The notes below the pieces were generated by a model. It was given only the letters and a program-made list of their open reading frames with translations, had not been told where the DNA came from and searched no databases. A stretch of DNA of 64,000 bases from Sepioteuthis lessoniana (Eukaryota > Mollusca > Cephalopoda > Myopsida > Loliginidae). How positions within the stretch are numbered: position 1 is the stretch's first letter; every line of letters starts with the position of its first letter. Positions 33,246-44,454 of the stretch are shown piece after piece. Location: positions 58,102,129 to 58,166,128 of the forward strand of contig OY757911.1 of NCBI GenBank assembly GCA_963585895.1. The letters run 5' to 3'. A program made the position numbers and the translations under genes.

Positions 33246-33499
33246 CTATTGAAAGCTGTGTTTGTATATGTAAACTAATCGTTTCAGTGCCCAATTTTCT
33301 GCAACACCTATGAATTCAAAGCACGAACAAATCACTTTCTTAATCGAATAAACTTCTTATACGGTCTAATCTAATGCTACTGAAAGGTAAGGAATGGTAG
33401 GTAATATCAAAAAAGAAGTCTAATTTGACTACCTATTTATCTATCTTTCTAAATATATGTCAACGGTAAGTCGAATTATTTTAAATAAGGAATTTGTAA
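33246..33499. other. Nothing recognised
   Basis: Short AT-rich stretch between two repeats. Confidence 0.4.
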
Positions 33500-33640
33500 C
33501 TTTTCACCAGCAATTTGACCAAATCAAGAGACACATGAAAATAAGCTATTGCTTAAATAGTAATTAATTCTTCATCAAGGATCGCTTTGACATTAAATTA
33601 CCCACGAAGTTTTACATGCCATTAAACAAAAAAAACTGAA
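33500..33640 (+). repeat. Hairpin-tailed SINE (family A), 3' part
   Basis: 'cttcatcaaggatcgctttg', 'acattaaattacccacgaag' and 'tttacatgccattaaacaaa' match the tail region of family A in order. The head is not recognisable. Confidence 0.6.
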
Positions 33641-34030
33641 ACAGTAATATAGCAGCCTTTTTCTATTATAAAAGATATTGACCTTTTAGGATAGATAGAT
33701 AGATAGATAATGAAACTTGATAAGAGGAAATACAATATTTTTAAATAATCAACTTTACTAAAACTTGCAATAATAAAAGACAGCTGTCTAAATGCTGATT
33801 TCTTGATGAGTTATTTTTTTTATCTGTGTGTTTGGATTTTAATTTTTGTATTTTACTTTCTTCGGCGCCAAAATGTGCTGTGCTTTTTTTGCAAGTTTTT
33901 GATTTTCTTGCAACATTTTATTGTCACAAGTTGTAGATTTTCTGACACAATTTAGCAAACTTAAGTTCCTCCTGACTATAGCATTATTGACGTGGAAGAT
34001 TTAATGAGAAGATATATAAATAAAAGAAAG
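33641..34030. other. Nothing recognised except a short (GATA)n
   Basis: Apart from five GATA units at about 33690-33710 there is no signal. Confidence 0.5.
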
Positions 34031-34230
34031 TTGGTGACCTTTAGTCGTGGGTACCAAAAGGCTACTTTTCAATAGTTACTACACCGAAGTGTAGGGAAGA
34101 GCGCTATTCTATTCCTTGGATTGCTCCACTTTACCCTTGATCCGTACTTTATAATACTGAGTGTTAAGCAAGGCGGCATCAAGTACCATTTTTTGAGTCT
34201 TTGGTTTGACTTGACCTGGGATCGAACCTT
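34031..34230 (-). repeat. tRNA-headed SINE, family E, head-truncated
   Basis: Body from 'agttggtgacctttagtcgt' to 'gacctgggatcgaacc' matches the other E copies. The outer part of the tRNA head beyond box B is missing. Confidence 0.8.
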
Positions 34231-34283
34231 AATATAAACTCACTTCTCATATTGAAGATAATTTATGTCAGTATCTTGTACTA

Positions 34284-34966
34284 CTTGCAAGCATAGGCCT
34301 CCATGTTAATGCACACAAAACGGAATATATGTGCTATAACCAAACGGGGGACATCTCCACTCTAGAAGGAACCCCTCTTAAACTAGTAGACAAATTCACT
34401 TACCTAGGAAGCAGCGTCGAATCAACCGAAAAGGACATCGAAACGAGGTTAACGAAAGCATGGACAGCTATCAATAGGCTATCGATTATATGGAAATCAG
34501 ACCTAACCGATAAAATGAAACGCAGTTTCTTCCAGGCAGCGGTCACATCGATACTACTATATGGCTGCACTACTTGGACGCTAACAAAACGGCTGGAGAA
34601 GAAGCTAGATGGCAATTACACAAGAATGCTGCGTGCAATCCTGAACAAGTCCTGGCAGCAACACCCCACAAGACACCAACTGTACGGCCACCTGCCCCTT
34701 ATCACGAAAACTATTCAAGTAAGACGAACCAGACATGCAGGACACTGCTGGAAAAGCAGAGATGAACTCATAAGAGATGTACTCTTATGGATCCCCACAC
34801 ATGGCCGTGCAAAAGCAGGACGACCAGCACGAACATACATTCAGCAGCTATGTGAGAATACGGGATGTTGTCCTGAAGACCTACCTAGGGCAATGAACGA
34901 TAGGGAGGAGTGGCGAGAGAGGGTCAAGGATCTCCGTGCTACCAGCGCGATATGATGATGATGATG
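34284..34966 (+). mobile_element. RTE-type LINE, young 5'-truncated copy
   Basis: This has a continuous open frame from the end of the reverse transcriptase (MCYNQTGDISTLEG, FTYLGSSVESTEKD) through LLYGCTTWTLTKRLEKKLD to the C-terminus (LRATSAI), then (ATG)n. An 11-bp target-site duplication, atcttgtacta (34273-34283 and 34967-34977), proves a recent target-primed insertion. It is nearly the same as the 4419-5436 copy, with roughly eight amino-acid differences over 208 shared residues. It is shorter, lacks the catalytic YADD region and is dead on arrival. Confidence 0.95.
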
Positions 34967-34977
34967 ATCTTGTACTA

Positions 34978-35529
34978 AAAGAATTTAAAATTTACAAATA
35001 AATAAGAATAAATAACGCAATGGTAATGTAATCGTATTTTGCAATTTAGATTGATTAATCTATTTATTTTTTAAAACTTTTTTGTGTTCTTTTTTGGACC
35101 AAGTTAGTGTTATATATATATATATATATAAGGTGCCACAAGGTGTGAATTTAAAAATTGATCAAATTTGTTCTTTTCTTTAGGGTTGATTTTTTGATCT
35201 GGAAAAAAATTGAGAAAGATATGCTGGTGAAATCATTTCCATTTTTATAGGAGTTCTGAGTGTGTCAGTGTGTATATGCGTGTACATGTGTGTATATGAG
35301 TGTACGTGTATGTATATGCGTGTACGTGTGTGTCTCCGTGTCTATCTGTGAGTGCAATAAGTAAAAGTGAAAGGTCTGTTTCGATATCTATAAAATAGTA
35401 CTTCCCTGAAAACATAAAATACAAATAGGATACTTGGGAATCAAGATATTTGTGTACATGAATTGTTCATGCTAGTTTTCTTGTTTTGATTTTTCGTATT
35501 TTGTTTTGTTTTGTTTTGTTTTGTTTTGA

Positions 35530-35568
<39 letters not shown>

Positions 35569-35845
35569 AGGATGGGGCTTTTTGTTTTTATTTTTTTCTT
35601 GTTTTTTATGACAGAAAATATTTTCAAATTAATTTTTCCGCTTGATGAATCTCCAACACAATCTCTCCATCACGGGGAGGATTTAATACAATGTATTGAA
35701 CAGAGGTAAAAAGTACAAATAACTAAAAAAAATACATTTAGCAGTTGTAATGTATTGTGCAATTTATTTATCTATTTATCTACTTTTTTGCATTTTTTTT
35801 TTTTTAGAATAAGTTATTTCTATTAATTAACTGGTCTATATATAT
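34978..35845. other. AT-rich spacer with small microsatellites
   Basis: (TA)n at 35112-35130, an imperfect GT-rich region at 35260-35340, (TTTTG)n at 35497-35530 and (GT)n at 35532-35566. Nothing else was recognised. Confidence 0.6.
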
Positions 35846-35849
35846 ACGA

Positions 35850-38320
35850 GACAAACTTGAAAGCTCTATTACACCTGCACAACTCCATGAACTAGATAAC
35901 AGATTTTCCGTAATTATTAACAAAAGTGATGACGAACACAAACTTACACTTCAAAAAAAGCTCAACAATCTCTACAAAGGACATCTACTTATTCCAAATT
36001 ATATTGATAAATTTATCAATCTTTCGGGCTGTAATTTAACTCCACAACAAAAAGATTTCCTCAACTTAGGACCCAAGTGTCATTTATTCCAAGGATATAC
36101 CAGCATCAACAAAAATACAGAAATTGAAATTTTATACCAAAATATTTTAAAACTCCGGGATAATAAGGTAATTTCAATCAGACCTGAATTCCGTGATCGC
36201 CTTAAGGCTGAAGCCATCAAAAATAGATACAATAAAAAACAACCTACATTATTAACACATCAACTAAAAACTACTGCTAAAGAATTACGCAACCACCCCA
36301 ACATCACCATAAAAAAGCTGAAAAAACAAACATTTTTGTAGTACTCAATAAAACAGATTACCATTCAAAACTACAAAATATCCTCGATGACCATACGGAA
36401 TTCAAAAAATTAAATAAGAATCCCACCAACCAACTAAAATAGAAAATTAATAAACTAATCTCTGCTAATAATGCCGAACTTAATAGCACAAAACTACCCA
36501 AAATAATGGGGATTATAAACCCGGCTATCTCTACGGGACCATAAAAATACATAAACCTAATCATCCTCTACGCTCAATTATATCACAAATACCTACACCA
36601 ATTTGTCAACTCACAAAAACAATAAAACAGCTTATTTCACCATACTAACCTAGCAAATACAACATCAAATCTACACATGAATTACTTCAAGTTCTTCATA
36701 CAATTAAATCCAATAATGGTATATTAGCCTCACTCGATGTAGAAAATTTATTTACTAATGTACCTGTTAATGAAACAATTGATATTATTATAAATAATAT
36801 TTATAATAACCCATCTCTTCCTCCTCTTAAAATCAACCCTAATATAATTCGAAAACTTCTCCTAACGTGCACTACTGAAGTTCCATTTTATGACCATCTT
36901 GGAAATATTTACGTTCAGACAGATGGCGTATCTATGGGGTCTGTCCTGGGCTCGATTTTCAGTAATTTCTACATGTCTGATCTCGAAAATAGAATTTTTC
37001 ATAGCATAAAAAAACTCCAATATACCTAAGATATGTTGATGATATCCTTATTCTTACTAATAATATTAACGAAATCAACATACTTCAAGACACCTTCCAA
37101 AACAATTCAGTTCTTAACTTTGCTCATGAACTAAACAAAAACAATAAAATTTCGTTTTTAGATGTTCTCATTGATTCTAACAACAATAATAACTTCACTA
37201 CCTCCACTTACAAAAACCCTCTAGTAATAACTCCTGTACCCTCAACTTTAAAAGTGAATGCCCCTTCAGATATAAAAAAGCAATTATTCATAATCTAATA
37301 TCCCGTGCCAAACTAATCTCCTCCTCCAAAACAATATTTTATAAAGAGGTAGAAAATATAAAACAGGCTCGCATCAATAATGGGTTTCCTAACTATATTG
37401 TTGATGAACAAATTAAAAGTATGATCAAAAATGTTAACCAACAAAATAAACAGTGTACTACTCCATCCAGTCAACAAACATATATCAAACTTTTTTTACC
37501 GTAACCAAATGCACTACAATTATAAATCCGATGAAAAAATATTGAAAACATTGATTCACAAAAACATACTCCCCACTGATCCTAATAAAAAAAATAAAAC
37601 TTATTATATATTATAATAAGTTTAAAACATCGAATTTAGTCATCAGAAATAATTCCTCTCCCTCGATTGGAGTTTTACAAAAAAACAACGTTATATATAA
37701 ATTTAAATGTCCTTTCGGAGATTGTATCGCTGATAATAATAATATATATGTTGGTTTAACCTCAACTACCCTGTCGAGGAGACTTACAATGCACCTTTCA
37801 GACACAAGTTCAATAGCTCAGCATTTAAAAAAACATTCATGCCCAACAACACAACAACGGAAAATTCTCACCGACAACACAACAATATTAGAACATCAAA
37901 ATAATAAACAAAAACTTCAGATTCTCGAAGCACTACATATTAGAAACCTGCAACCAACACTTAATAGAATTAATTTTCAAACCAGTGCTAATGTACTTAA
38001 ATGTCTTTAGCTACTGGCACTAATTATAGAATTACATTCAAAAGCAAACGCCATAATCTTCAACGGCAAAGACGCCCTTACACAGTAGTTATAAGCTAAA
38101 ACAAAAGTTACATCACTTTTGTAATATATTCTCCCCTGATGATGGCCCAAAGTCGGACAGAAAGTACTAGGGATACATACAACTATGGACAATACATAAA
38201 TCAATTCCCCCCGAATACGATAAAAGTAGTACGGGAATTCGAACGGATCCAGAAGAAAATATGTATACATAAAATGTCTACTATGTTTAATGAAATTTGC
38301 CTTAACGAAGAAATGCTGCC
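35850..38320 (+). mobile_element. Penelope-like element with GIY-YIG end, moderately decayed
   Basis: Second, distinct Penelope-like element. The N-terminal region (from about 35850) carries lysine/asparagine-rich coding sequence. Then come YGTIKIHKPNHPLRSIIS near 36530 and the reverse-transcriptase blocks LDVENLFTNVPVNET near 36736 and QTDGVSMGSVLGSIFSNFYM near 36918. An aspartate-pair block lies near 37030. The GIY-YIG endonuclease is at about 37680-38010, with IYVGLTSTTLSRRL, SSIAQHLKKHSC and LEALHIRNLQPTLN. The last 73 codons are open and end at a stop near 38010. A few lesions interrupt the frame, so this copy looks younger than the one at 22690. It ends in a 3' region with a hammerhead-like core, next to a (TA)n array. 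Confidence 0.9.
38128..38180 (+). ncRNA. Hammerhead-ribozyme-like core, Penelope-like 3' region
   Basis: CTGATGA at 38136-38142 is followed by a 17-base stretch with partial self-pairing (tggcc with ggaca) and GAAA at 38160-38163. Flanking ccc and aggg could pair. It lies about 125 bp after the endonuclease stop, where the family is known to carry hammerheads. Confidence 0.45.
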
Positions 38321-38345
38321 TATATATATATATATATATATATAA
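38321..38345. repeat. (TA)n microsatellite
   Basis: About 12 TA units at the 3' end of the Penelope-like element. Confidence 0.9.
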
Positions 38346-38547
38346 GGTGATTGAGGCATGTATTAAGTACCCAACTATTACTTCATGCAAAGCATTTAAT
38401 ACAAGGTCAGTTTTTAAGCTATGTAGAGTTAGTTTAAATTCAAATTGTTCCTTTCCTAAATCATTTAAGGTGACAAAGATTGTTGGTTGGTTGGTTGTGT
38501 TTTATGGCATATCAACCCTTATTTAGCGCCAAATCCATTTTATGTAA

Positions 38548-39336
38548 ATCATCATCATCATCATGTCGTGCCGCTATCACGGATATCCCTGACCCTCTCA
38601 CACAACTTTTCCATACCGTTCATCGCCTCAGGCATGTCTTCAGGGCTACATCCCGTATCCTCACATAGCAGCTGTATGTATGTTCGAGCTGGTCGTCCTG
38701 CCTTTGCTTAGCCATATGCGGGGGTCCATAGGAGTACATCACTTATGAGCTTGTCCTTGTTTCTCCAGCAGTGTCCCGCATGTCTTGTTCGTCTAGCTTG
38801 GATATTTTTCGTTCTGGGAGGCAGGTGGCCATATAGTTGGTGCCTTGTAGGGTATTGCAGCCAGGACTTGTTCAACATTGCTCGCAACATTTTTGTGTAA
38901 TTGCCGTCTAGCTTCTTCTCCAGCCGTTTAGTTAGCGTCCATGTAGTGCATCCATATAGCAGTGTCGACATGACCGCTGCCTGGAAGAAACTTCGTCTCA
39001 TTTTATCAGTCAGGTCTGATTTCCATATGATCGAAAGCCTATCGATAGCTGTCCATGCCTTCGTGAGCCGTATGTCGATGTCTTTTTCGGTTGATGAGAC
39101 GCTGCTTCCTAGGTAGGTGAACTTGTCTACCAGTTTCAGAGAGGTTCCGTCTAGTGTAGAAATGTCACCTGTTTGATTATAGCACATATATTCAGTTTTG
39201 TGTGCATTGACATGGAGGCCAATGCATGCGGAGGCTCGTTCCAAACTATGCAGTAGTATTTCGGCTTGTTGGTTGTATTCGCCATTAATGCTATGTCATC
39301 GGCGTAGTCGGCGTCGGTAATTGTTTTTCAGGATCA
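38548..39336 (-). mobile_element. RTE-type LINE inserted in composite retroposon tail
   Basis: On the minus strand the frame reads MERASACIGLHVNAHKTEYM, FTYLGSSVSSTEKD, SDLTDKMRRSFFQAAV and LLYGCTTWTLTKRLEKKLD. It continues to GHCWRNKDKLISDVLLWTPA and then breaks near 38708. The last part and the (ATG)n tail (38549-38563) are still recognisable. The left flank is composite tail sequence and the right flank is composite monomer array ('cagtttagcatgagtacaca', as at 57166), so the LINE landed inside it. No clean target-site duplication was found. Confidence 0.9.
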
Positions 39337-40149
39337 GTTTAGCATGAGTACACAGTTTGATTGTCTAAAACATTTCTATTTCAAGCTATTCAGTTTATTC
39401 TAGCAGTTATATATAACAATTCAGTTTAGTGTAAGTACAGTTTCAATGTCAAAAACAGTTCAATTTCAAATAATTCAGTTTAGCATAAAAATGCAGTTTA
39501 AATGTAAGTAGAATTCAATTAAGAAAAACATTTCTATTTCTAGCTATTCATTTTAGTCAAGCAGTTCTAATTCAGCTAATTCAGTTTATTATAAGTAGAG
39601 ATTTTCTTTACAAACAGTTAAATGTCAAAACAGTTCTATATTAAACAATTCAGTTTAGTGTAAATACAATTTCAATGTCAAAAACAATTCTATTTCAAAT
39701 AATTCAGTTTAGCATAAGCACGCAGTTTAAATGTAAGTACGGTTTAATTGTCAAAAACATTTCTATTTCAAGCTATTCAGTTTAATCAAACAATTCAGTT
39801 TAGCATAAAGCACGCAGTTTAAATGTAAGTACGGTTTAATTGTCAAAAACATTTCTATTTCAAGCTATTCAGTTTAATCAAACAATTCAGTCTAGCATAA
39901 AGCATGCCGTTAGTTCTATTCAACCCACAGATATGGCCCCATTAGGTGCCACCACGATAGAGTTGACCTGGGAGCAATGGCAATGAATGGGTGCTCCGTA
40001 TTTCCCAAAGCCCCAGCATCACAGGAACCTCACAGTCAGATTGTTTAGTGTCATTTTCAGGACATTCATTGGGGGGGGGTCTTACTCCTCTGTAGAGGTG
40101 CAGTCAGTATATTCTACAGTCCCAGCCGACAGGTCAATACACAGAGTTA

Positions 40150-41052
40150 CGAGGATCATTAAATAAGTTTCCAGACTTTTTTTCGTATGGGCACTTTTAT
40201 TGATAGTACACACATGAAACTCTAGTCCCCTTTGAAGCAATCTCCTCCGGCTGCAATGCACTTGTACCGTTCCAACAACTTCTGGAAGGCCCCATGGAAA
40301 CCCTCCTGTGTGAGCGTGTCAATGACCTAAGTCACAGCCTCTTTCATCTCCTCAATTGTCTCATAACGACTGCCTCTGAGATTAGGGAATAACCAAAAGT
40401 CACAGGAAGCAAGGTCTAGACAATAGGGAGGCTGAGGAACTGTGTTGATGCCCATCTTGGTCAAATAGTCTGTGACAAGGATGGAGTTGTGGACTGGTGC
40501 ATTGTCCTGCTGGAAATGCCACTGACTCGATTTGAAGTGTGCTGACCTCTTCCCTATGAATCTCTTCCTGAACTCCCTTAAAACCTCACCATAGCAACCC
40601 TAACCTTAACCGTAACCCTTTGGCCAATCGACTCTGGTGTTCTGACTTCCTTACTCCTCCCACACCTCTCATCATTCCTCACAGCCTCCCTGCCTTCGTT
40701 GAATCTTTTCTGCCATTCAAAAACTGATGCTCAATTCATGCAAGTTGGTTCAAAAGCAGTCTGAAGCATTCCATACGCTTCTTTGGCATTTTTTCAAGCT
40801 TAAAACAGAATTTTATTGCATACCGTTCTTCTAAAGTGTCCTCACTTCCAGATAGCATTTTTGAAATTCACCAACAGTGATAATCAGGGTGTATTCCAAT
40901 TGCTGCTGTAGCTGTTCATAAGAACCTGAAATCATAAAAATTGGTCAGTTATCTCATAAGATGTATTGCAATAACATACTGAATTTTCATGAGTCTACAA
41001 CAATTTCAAATGTCTGTACAAAAAAGTCAGAAAACTTATTGAAGGCTCCACG
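40150..41052 (-). mobile_element. Internally deleted mariner with terminal repeats
   Basis: This lies between TA dinucleotides (40148-40149 and 41053-41054) in a composite monomer array. The ends are matching imperfect inverted repeats: left 'cgaggatcattaaataagtt', right complement 'cgtggagccttcaataagtt'. On the minus strand it encodes a mariner transposase. The N-terminus starts with ATG at 40856-40858 (MLSGSEDTLEERYAIKFCFK) and runs through the first DNA-binding region. It then jumps, near 40595-40625, to the C-terminal half (WHFQQDNAPVHNSILVTDYL ... PYCLDLASCDFWLF) and ends near FEGD. The block containing the first catalytic Asp (CDESW) is deleted. The same junction occurs at 63810-63840. 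It is therefore a non-autonomous subfamily. Confidence 0.92.
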
Positions 41053-41489
41053 TAAATGTCAAACAGTTTTATTTCAGATAATTCAGTATAGCATAAGTAC
41101 ACAGTTTAGACATCAAAACAGTTCCATTTCGAGCAATTCAGTTTAGCATAAGTACGCAGTTTAAATGTCAAAACAGTTCAATTCGAAACAATTCAATTTA
41201 GCATAAATATGCAGTTTAAATGCAAAAATAAGTATTGTAAAGGAAGCATGGTTTAGTTCTATTTGACCCATATATAGGACCCTTATCAGGTGCTACCACT
41301 CCGGGCCAGAGTAGACTTGGGAGCAATAGCAATAAAAGGGTACTTCGCATTCCCCAAAACTCCAGCATTACTGGAACCTCACCATCAGACTGTTTAGTGT
41401 CATATCTAGGACACTCGTTGTGGAGGGGCTGTACTCCTCTGCAGAGATGCAGTCCGTGTATTCTACAGCCCCAGCCGACTGGACAAAGA

Positions 41490-42207
41490 ACAAATGACTT
41501 TCCTCGGAGCTTAGGATAAAGTGAAATCCAGGATGTATATTTTCATATTTTTGACTTAATAGCTTTATTAAAAGTAATCTTATGAATAACGTCAGAAATT
41601 AGTCATATTGGTTTTAAGTTAATTTTTAGTAATAAAACAAGTACTTTTTTAATGATATCATATCCCGTTTCAAATATTTTTTAATTATCATATCCCATTT
41701 TTTTCGTTTACTTATCATATCCCGTTTCAAATATCTTAACTTATTTGTATTAGTCATAAAGAGGACTCTTTTTATCTGTATCCTTTCATAAATTTTTTTT
41801 CTTGAAACCTGTTATAATAAGACATTGAACTGTTCAGATGAATTATGAAAGAAATCAAAGTATCGTTCATATATAAACTTCATTTTTTTAAATTTGAGAA
41901 TAATTTTATTTAATATTTAAGAGATAGAATTATGCTGTTCCTAAAAATAGAATAAAAGGAAATAAGTGTCTCAAGCAAGGAACAACATTTTTGTTAATTT
42001 CCTGTTATTTGATGTTGCTACATTTCTTTCATGCCTGTATTGGAATGCTTGGTGGTATAAATGATATTTTAGTCTAATCCCCAATAACCAAGGATCAATA
42101 TTAGTATTAGTATATCCATTATATACTAACACTAAACATGACACAGGGAAAGACCAGACAAGCCCATTTACACATATTAGAACATTTAATATTCAATATA
42201 TTCAATG
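41490..42207. other. Mostly unrecognised; short tandem at about 41655-41740
   Basis: Three imperfect copies of 'atcatatcccgtttcaaata' lie at about 41657, 41693 and 41727. No gene was recognised. Confidence 0.5.
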
Positions 42208-42209
42208 TA

Positions 42210-42966
42210 CCATATTTGATGCCAAAAAGGCGCACTTGTTCTTTTTTTTTTTACTAAAATATATTTTATAATCCCCCCGCATCTTATATGCAATGTGTTG
42301 CTTTAAAATTCGCAATAGTCGGCCGAAATTAGCAACCTGGCAACTCCTATTAGCTTAGACTTTAGAATAACTTTCATATACCTATTGTCGTTATTTAAAA
42401 GTCTATTATTATAATATTATGCAGATCACGACCGTACTCTTACAGGAAAACGAAAAAGACCCAGCATTGCACAAGTCTGCGAATTCGTGAATATACATTG
42501 AGATAATATTAGACCAGGACTGTTGTGAAATCTTTTAAAAAGGAGTGACCTTAGCAATGTCTTCAATGGAACGGAAGTTGACGCATTATTTAGCGACGAT
42601 AATCGTAGAATTGAAAATGTGTATCAGAGTTTTGATAACGAAGACAACGAATTTAATTGATTTGAAAATGAACAAAATTTTAATGGTAACTGTACTGTTT
42701 TGCTCAATTGTAATAATTGTTTTATTTTTATTTTGTTTATTTTTTTACCTTTGAATATAAAGTTGTTACAGGCTTGTACCCTGTTTTTCTATGATTTTTC
42801 GTTAAATCGTAATCATGCTCGTTTAACCAAAATCACTTTGAATAATATAACCCGGACTGAAGCATTTTCTTTTAATTTTCCTAATAACTTATTTTTTCTT
42901 GGTTTGCTCTGCTGAAATTGAAGTGCATCTAATACGCTCGTGCTTCTTATATGCCATCAAATACAG
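42210..42966 (+). mobile_element. Pogo/Tigger-type element, internally deleted
   Basis: A 757-bp unit between TA dinucleotides (42208-42209 and 42967-42968). It has inverted ends: left 'ccatatttgatgccaaaaag' then gcgcac; right complement 'ctgtatttgatggcatataa'. The 'gcgcac' and 'cgcatcttatatgc' phrasing is typical of pogo-type ends. Inside, 42433-42661 reads RPSIAQVCEFVNIH, DNIRPGLL and SDLSNVFNGTEVDALF, the C-terminal region of pogo-type transposases, with two in-frame stops. The DNA-binding and catalytic parts are absent. Confidence 0.8.
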
Positions 42967-43089
42967 TACGTATCAGTGATATTAAAAGGAAGAATATCCA
43001 AATGCATTCCGACAGTTAAAATTATATACTATTCTTCTACCATTATTATCCAATAATCAGTGTGCTATCCTAAATATCCACGGACTTGT

Positions 43090-43175
43090 AGTAATAGGTA
43101 TCTTAACTGTATCAGTAACGAGTAAAATATAAATTAACATCACTTGATAGGCAATCACTATTAGCATCAAATACT
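43090..43175. repeat. Dispersed repeat G, copy 1
   Basis: 'gtaataggtatcttaactgt', 'atcagtaacgagtaaaat' and 'cttgataggcaatcactatt' recur, modified, at 45448-45520. 'ccaataatcagtgtgctatcc' just upstream (43050) also has a counterpart ('ccaataatcaatgggttatc'), but on the other side, so the order is rearranged. Confidence 0.55.
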
Positions 43176-43534
43176 AACAAAAAAAATAATCAAGGTAATA
43201 TTCAAAGTAGTAATGATAATATTTAGTAAGGAAAAAATGTCTTTAAGAATGGTGCAAACACTCACCTTTCTCAGAAGTGGAGGTTTAATTCTAAAACTCG
43301 GTTTAGTCAATTTTTGTACAAGTTTAGGCTTTTCTACTCTCGCTCTGTTCTGCCTGGGGTAAGGTAATCTTAATACGGGTTATATTAGCTTTCTTTCAAT
43401 CCTTGGGATTATTTTACTATTTTGTAAAATGACAACCTTTCTTATCTTTCTATACCCAGTTCAGTCTAATAGAAAGTCAAGACGTGCAAAACGAGGAGTC
43501 TTTTGCTACTGACGCATTAATTCGGGCTTTCTCT
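43176..43534. other. Nothing recognised
   Basis: Pyrimidine-rich towards its right end; no gene or repeat supported. Confidence 0.45.
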
Positions 43535-43855
43535 GTTCCTCTCCAATTGTCATGTTTTCTTAATTCACTCCGCTTTTTCTACATTGAAAATAGTCTGGTA
43601 AAAGATCTGGTCTGAGAGCGAGCGATGGGAAATTCACGTAATCAACTCGAGGAGATTATTTCGTCTCTTTTAATTGTTGTCTTTTCTAAATTCACTCTGC
43701 TTTTTCTACACCGAGGGTAGTCTGGTAAAATATCTGGTCTGAGAACAAATGGGAGTTTACGTAATAAACTGACGGGGATTTTTTTCGTCTCTTTTAATTG
43801 TTGTCTTTTCTTTATTCCCTCCACTTTTTCTACACCGAGAGTAGTCCAAAAGGTC
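43535..43855. repeat. Tandem repeat, about 126-bp period, 2.5 units
   Basis: Units start near 43542, 43668 and 43793 with 'ttaattgttgtcttttct' and variants. Each carries 'cactctgctttttctacacc', 'gtagtctggtaaaatatctg' and 'gtctgagaacaaat'. Roughly 85% identity between units by eye. Confidence 0.85.
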
Positions 43856-44454
43856 ACCGAGGTATCATATTATCTCGATTTCTCTTTCCTTCTTTATCTC
43901 CATGAATCTGGCACAAGATCATCTCACGTCCGCTTTACATTGGTCTCTAAAGTATCATATCTCGATTTTTCGTCGCTTTTTTTATCTCTACCAGTCGAGC
44001 ATAAGATTATCTCATGGCTTTGCATTTTATCAGTCTTTCTTTGCTTCTTATGTTACCCAGCCGCTCACTCAACCCCTCGACAGGTGGGATATCAAATCTC
44101 AGCAAAATTAGTTGTTTGCAGACGTTGTGAATTTTAGATCCAGACCACAGGATCCAGTGTTTACACCGAAAGCCAAAATAATCGAACCAGCTGATCATTC
44201 GATAATAATAAATAAAGCGTTGAAGTCCAGAGAATGAAAAAAACACGGAGTTGAATGATAAAATAATAATGTTTTTAGTTAGAAAAAGAATAATTAACAA
44301 TTACGAAATAATTGTTATTTTAATGTTTCATTCCCAGAAAATACGAAGCAAAATGTCTCGGAATCTATCCCTATCTTGCGGCGGTCAGTCTTTCTCACTT
44401 AGATTAACTTAGTATTCTCAATCTTATCTCCGGCTTGTTGAAACAATATATATG
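43856..44454. other. Pyrimidine-rich then AT-rich, nothing recognised
   Basis: 'gtatcatattatctcgattt' near 43862 and 'gtatcatatctcgatttttc' near 43952 suggest another decayed tandem of about 90 bp. No gene. Confidence 0.4.

Larger units (their letters stand above)
38480..41481 (-). repeat. Composite retroposon holding a LINE and a mariner (C3)
   Basis: Read from the right: head 1 (about 41481-41265), monomer array (41260-41053), mariner insertion (41052-40150), head 2 (about 40140-39930), second array (39920-39337), RTE insertion (39336-38548), and the 3' hairpin tail ending in (AACC)n (38547-38480, seen on plus as ttggttggttggttgtgttt). A candidate 8-bp target-site duplication, gacaaaga, lies at 38472-38479 and 41482-41489. 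Without the two insertions the element is about 1.3 kb, the longest copy in the window. Confidence 0.85.

Noticed and set aside
40603-40625. Telomere repeat from CCCTAACC-like string
   Set aside because: Only two imperfect units inside a mariner deletion junction; no array.
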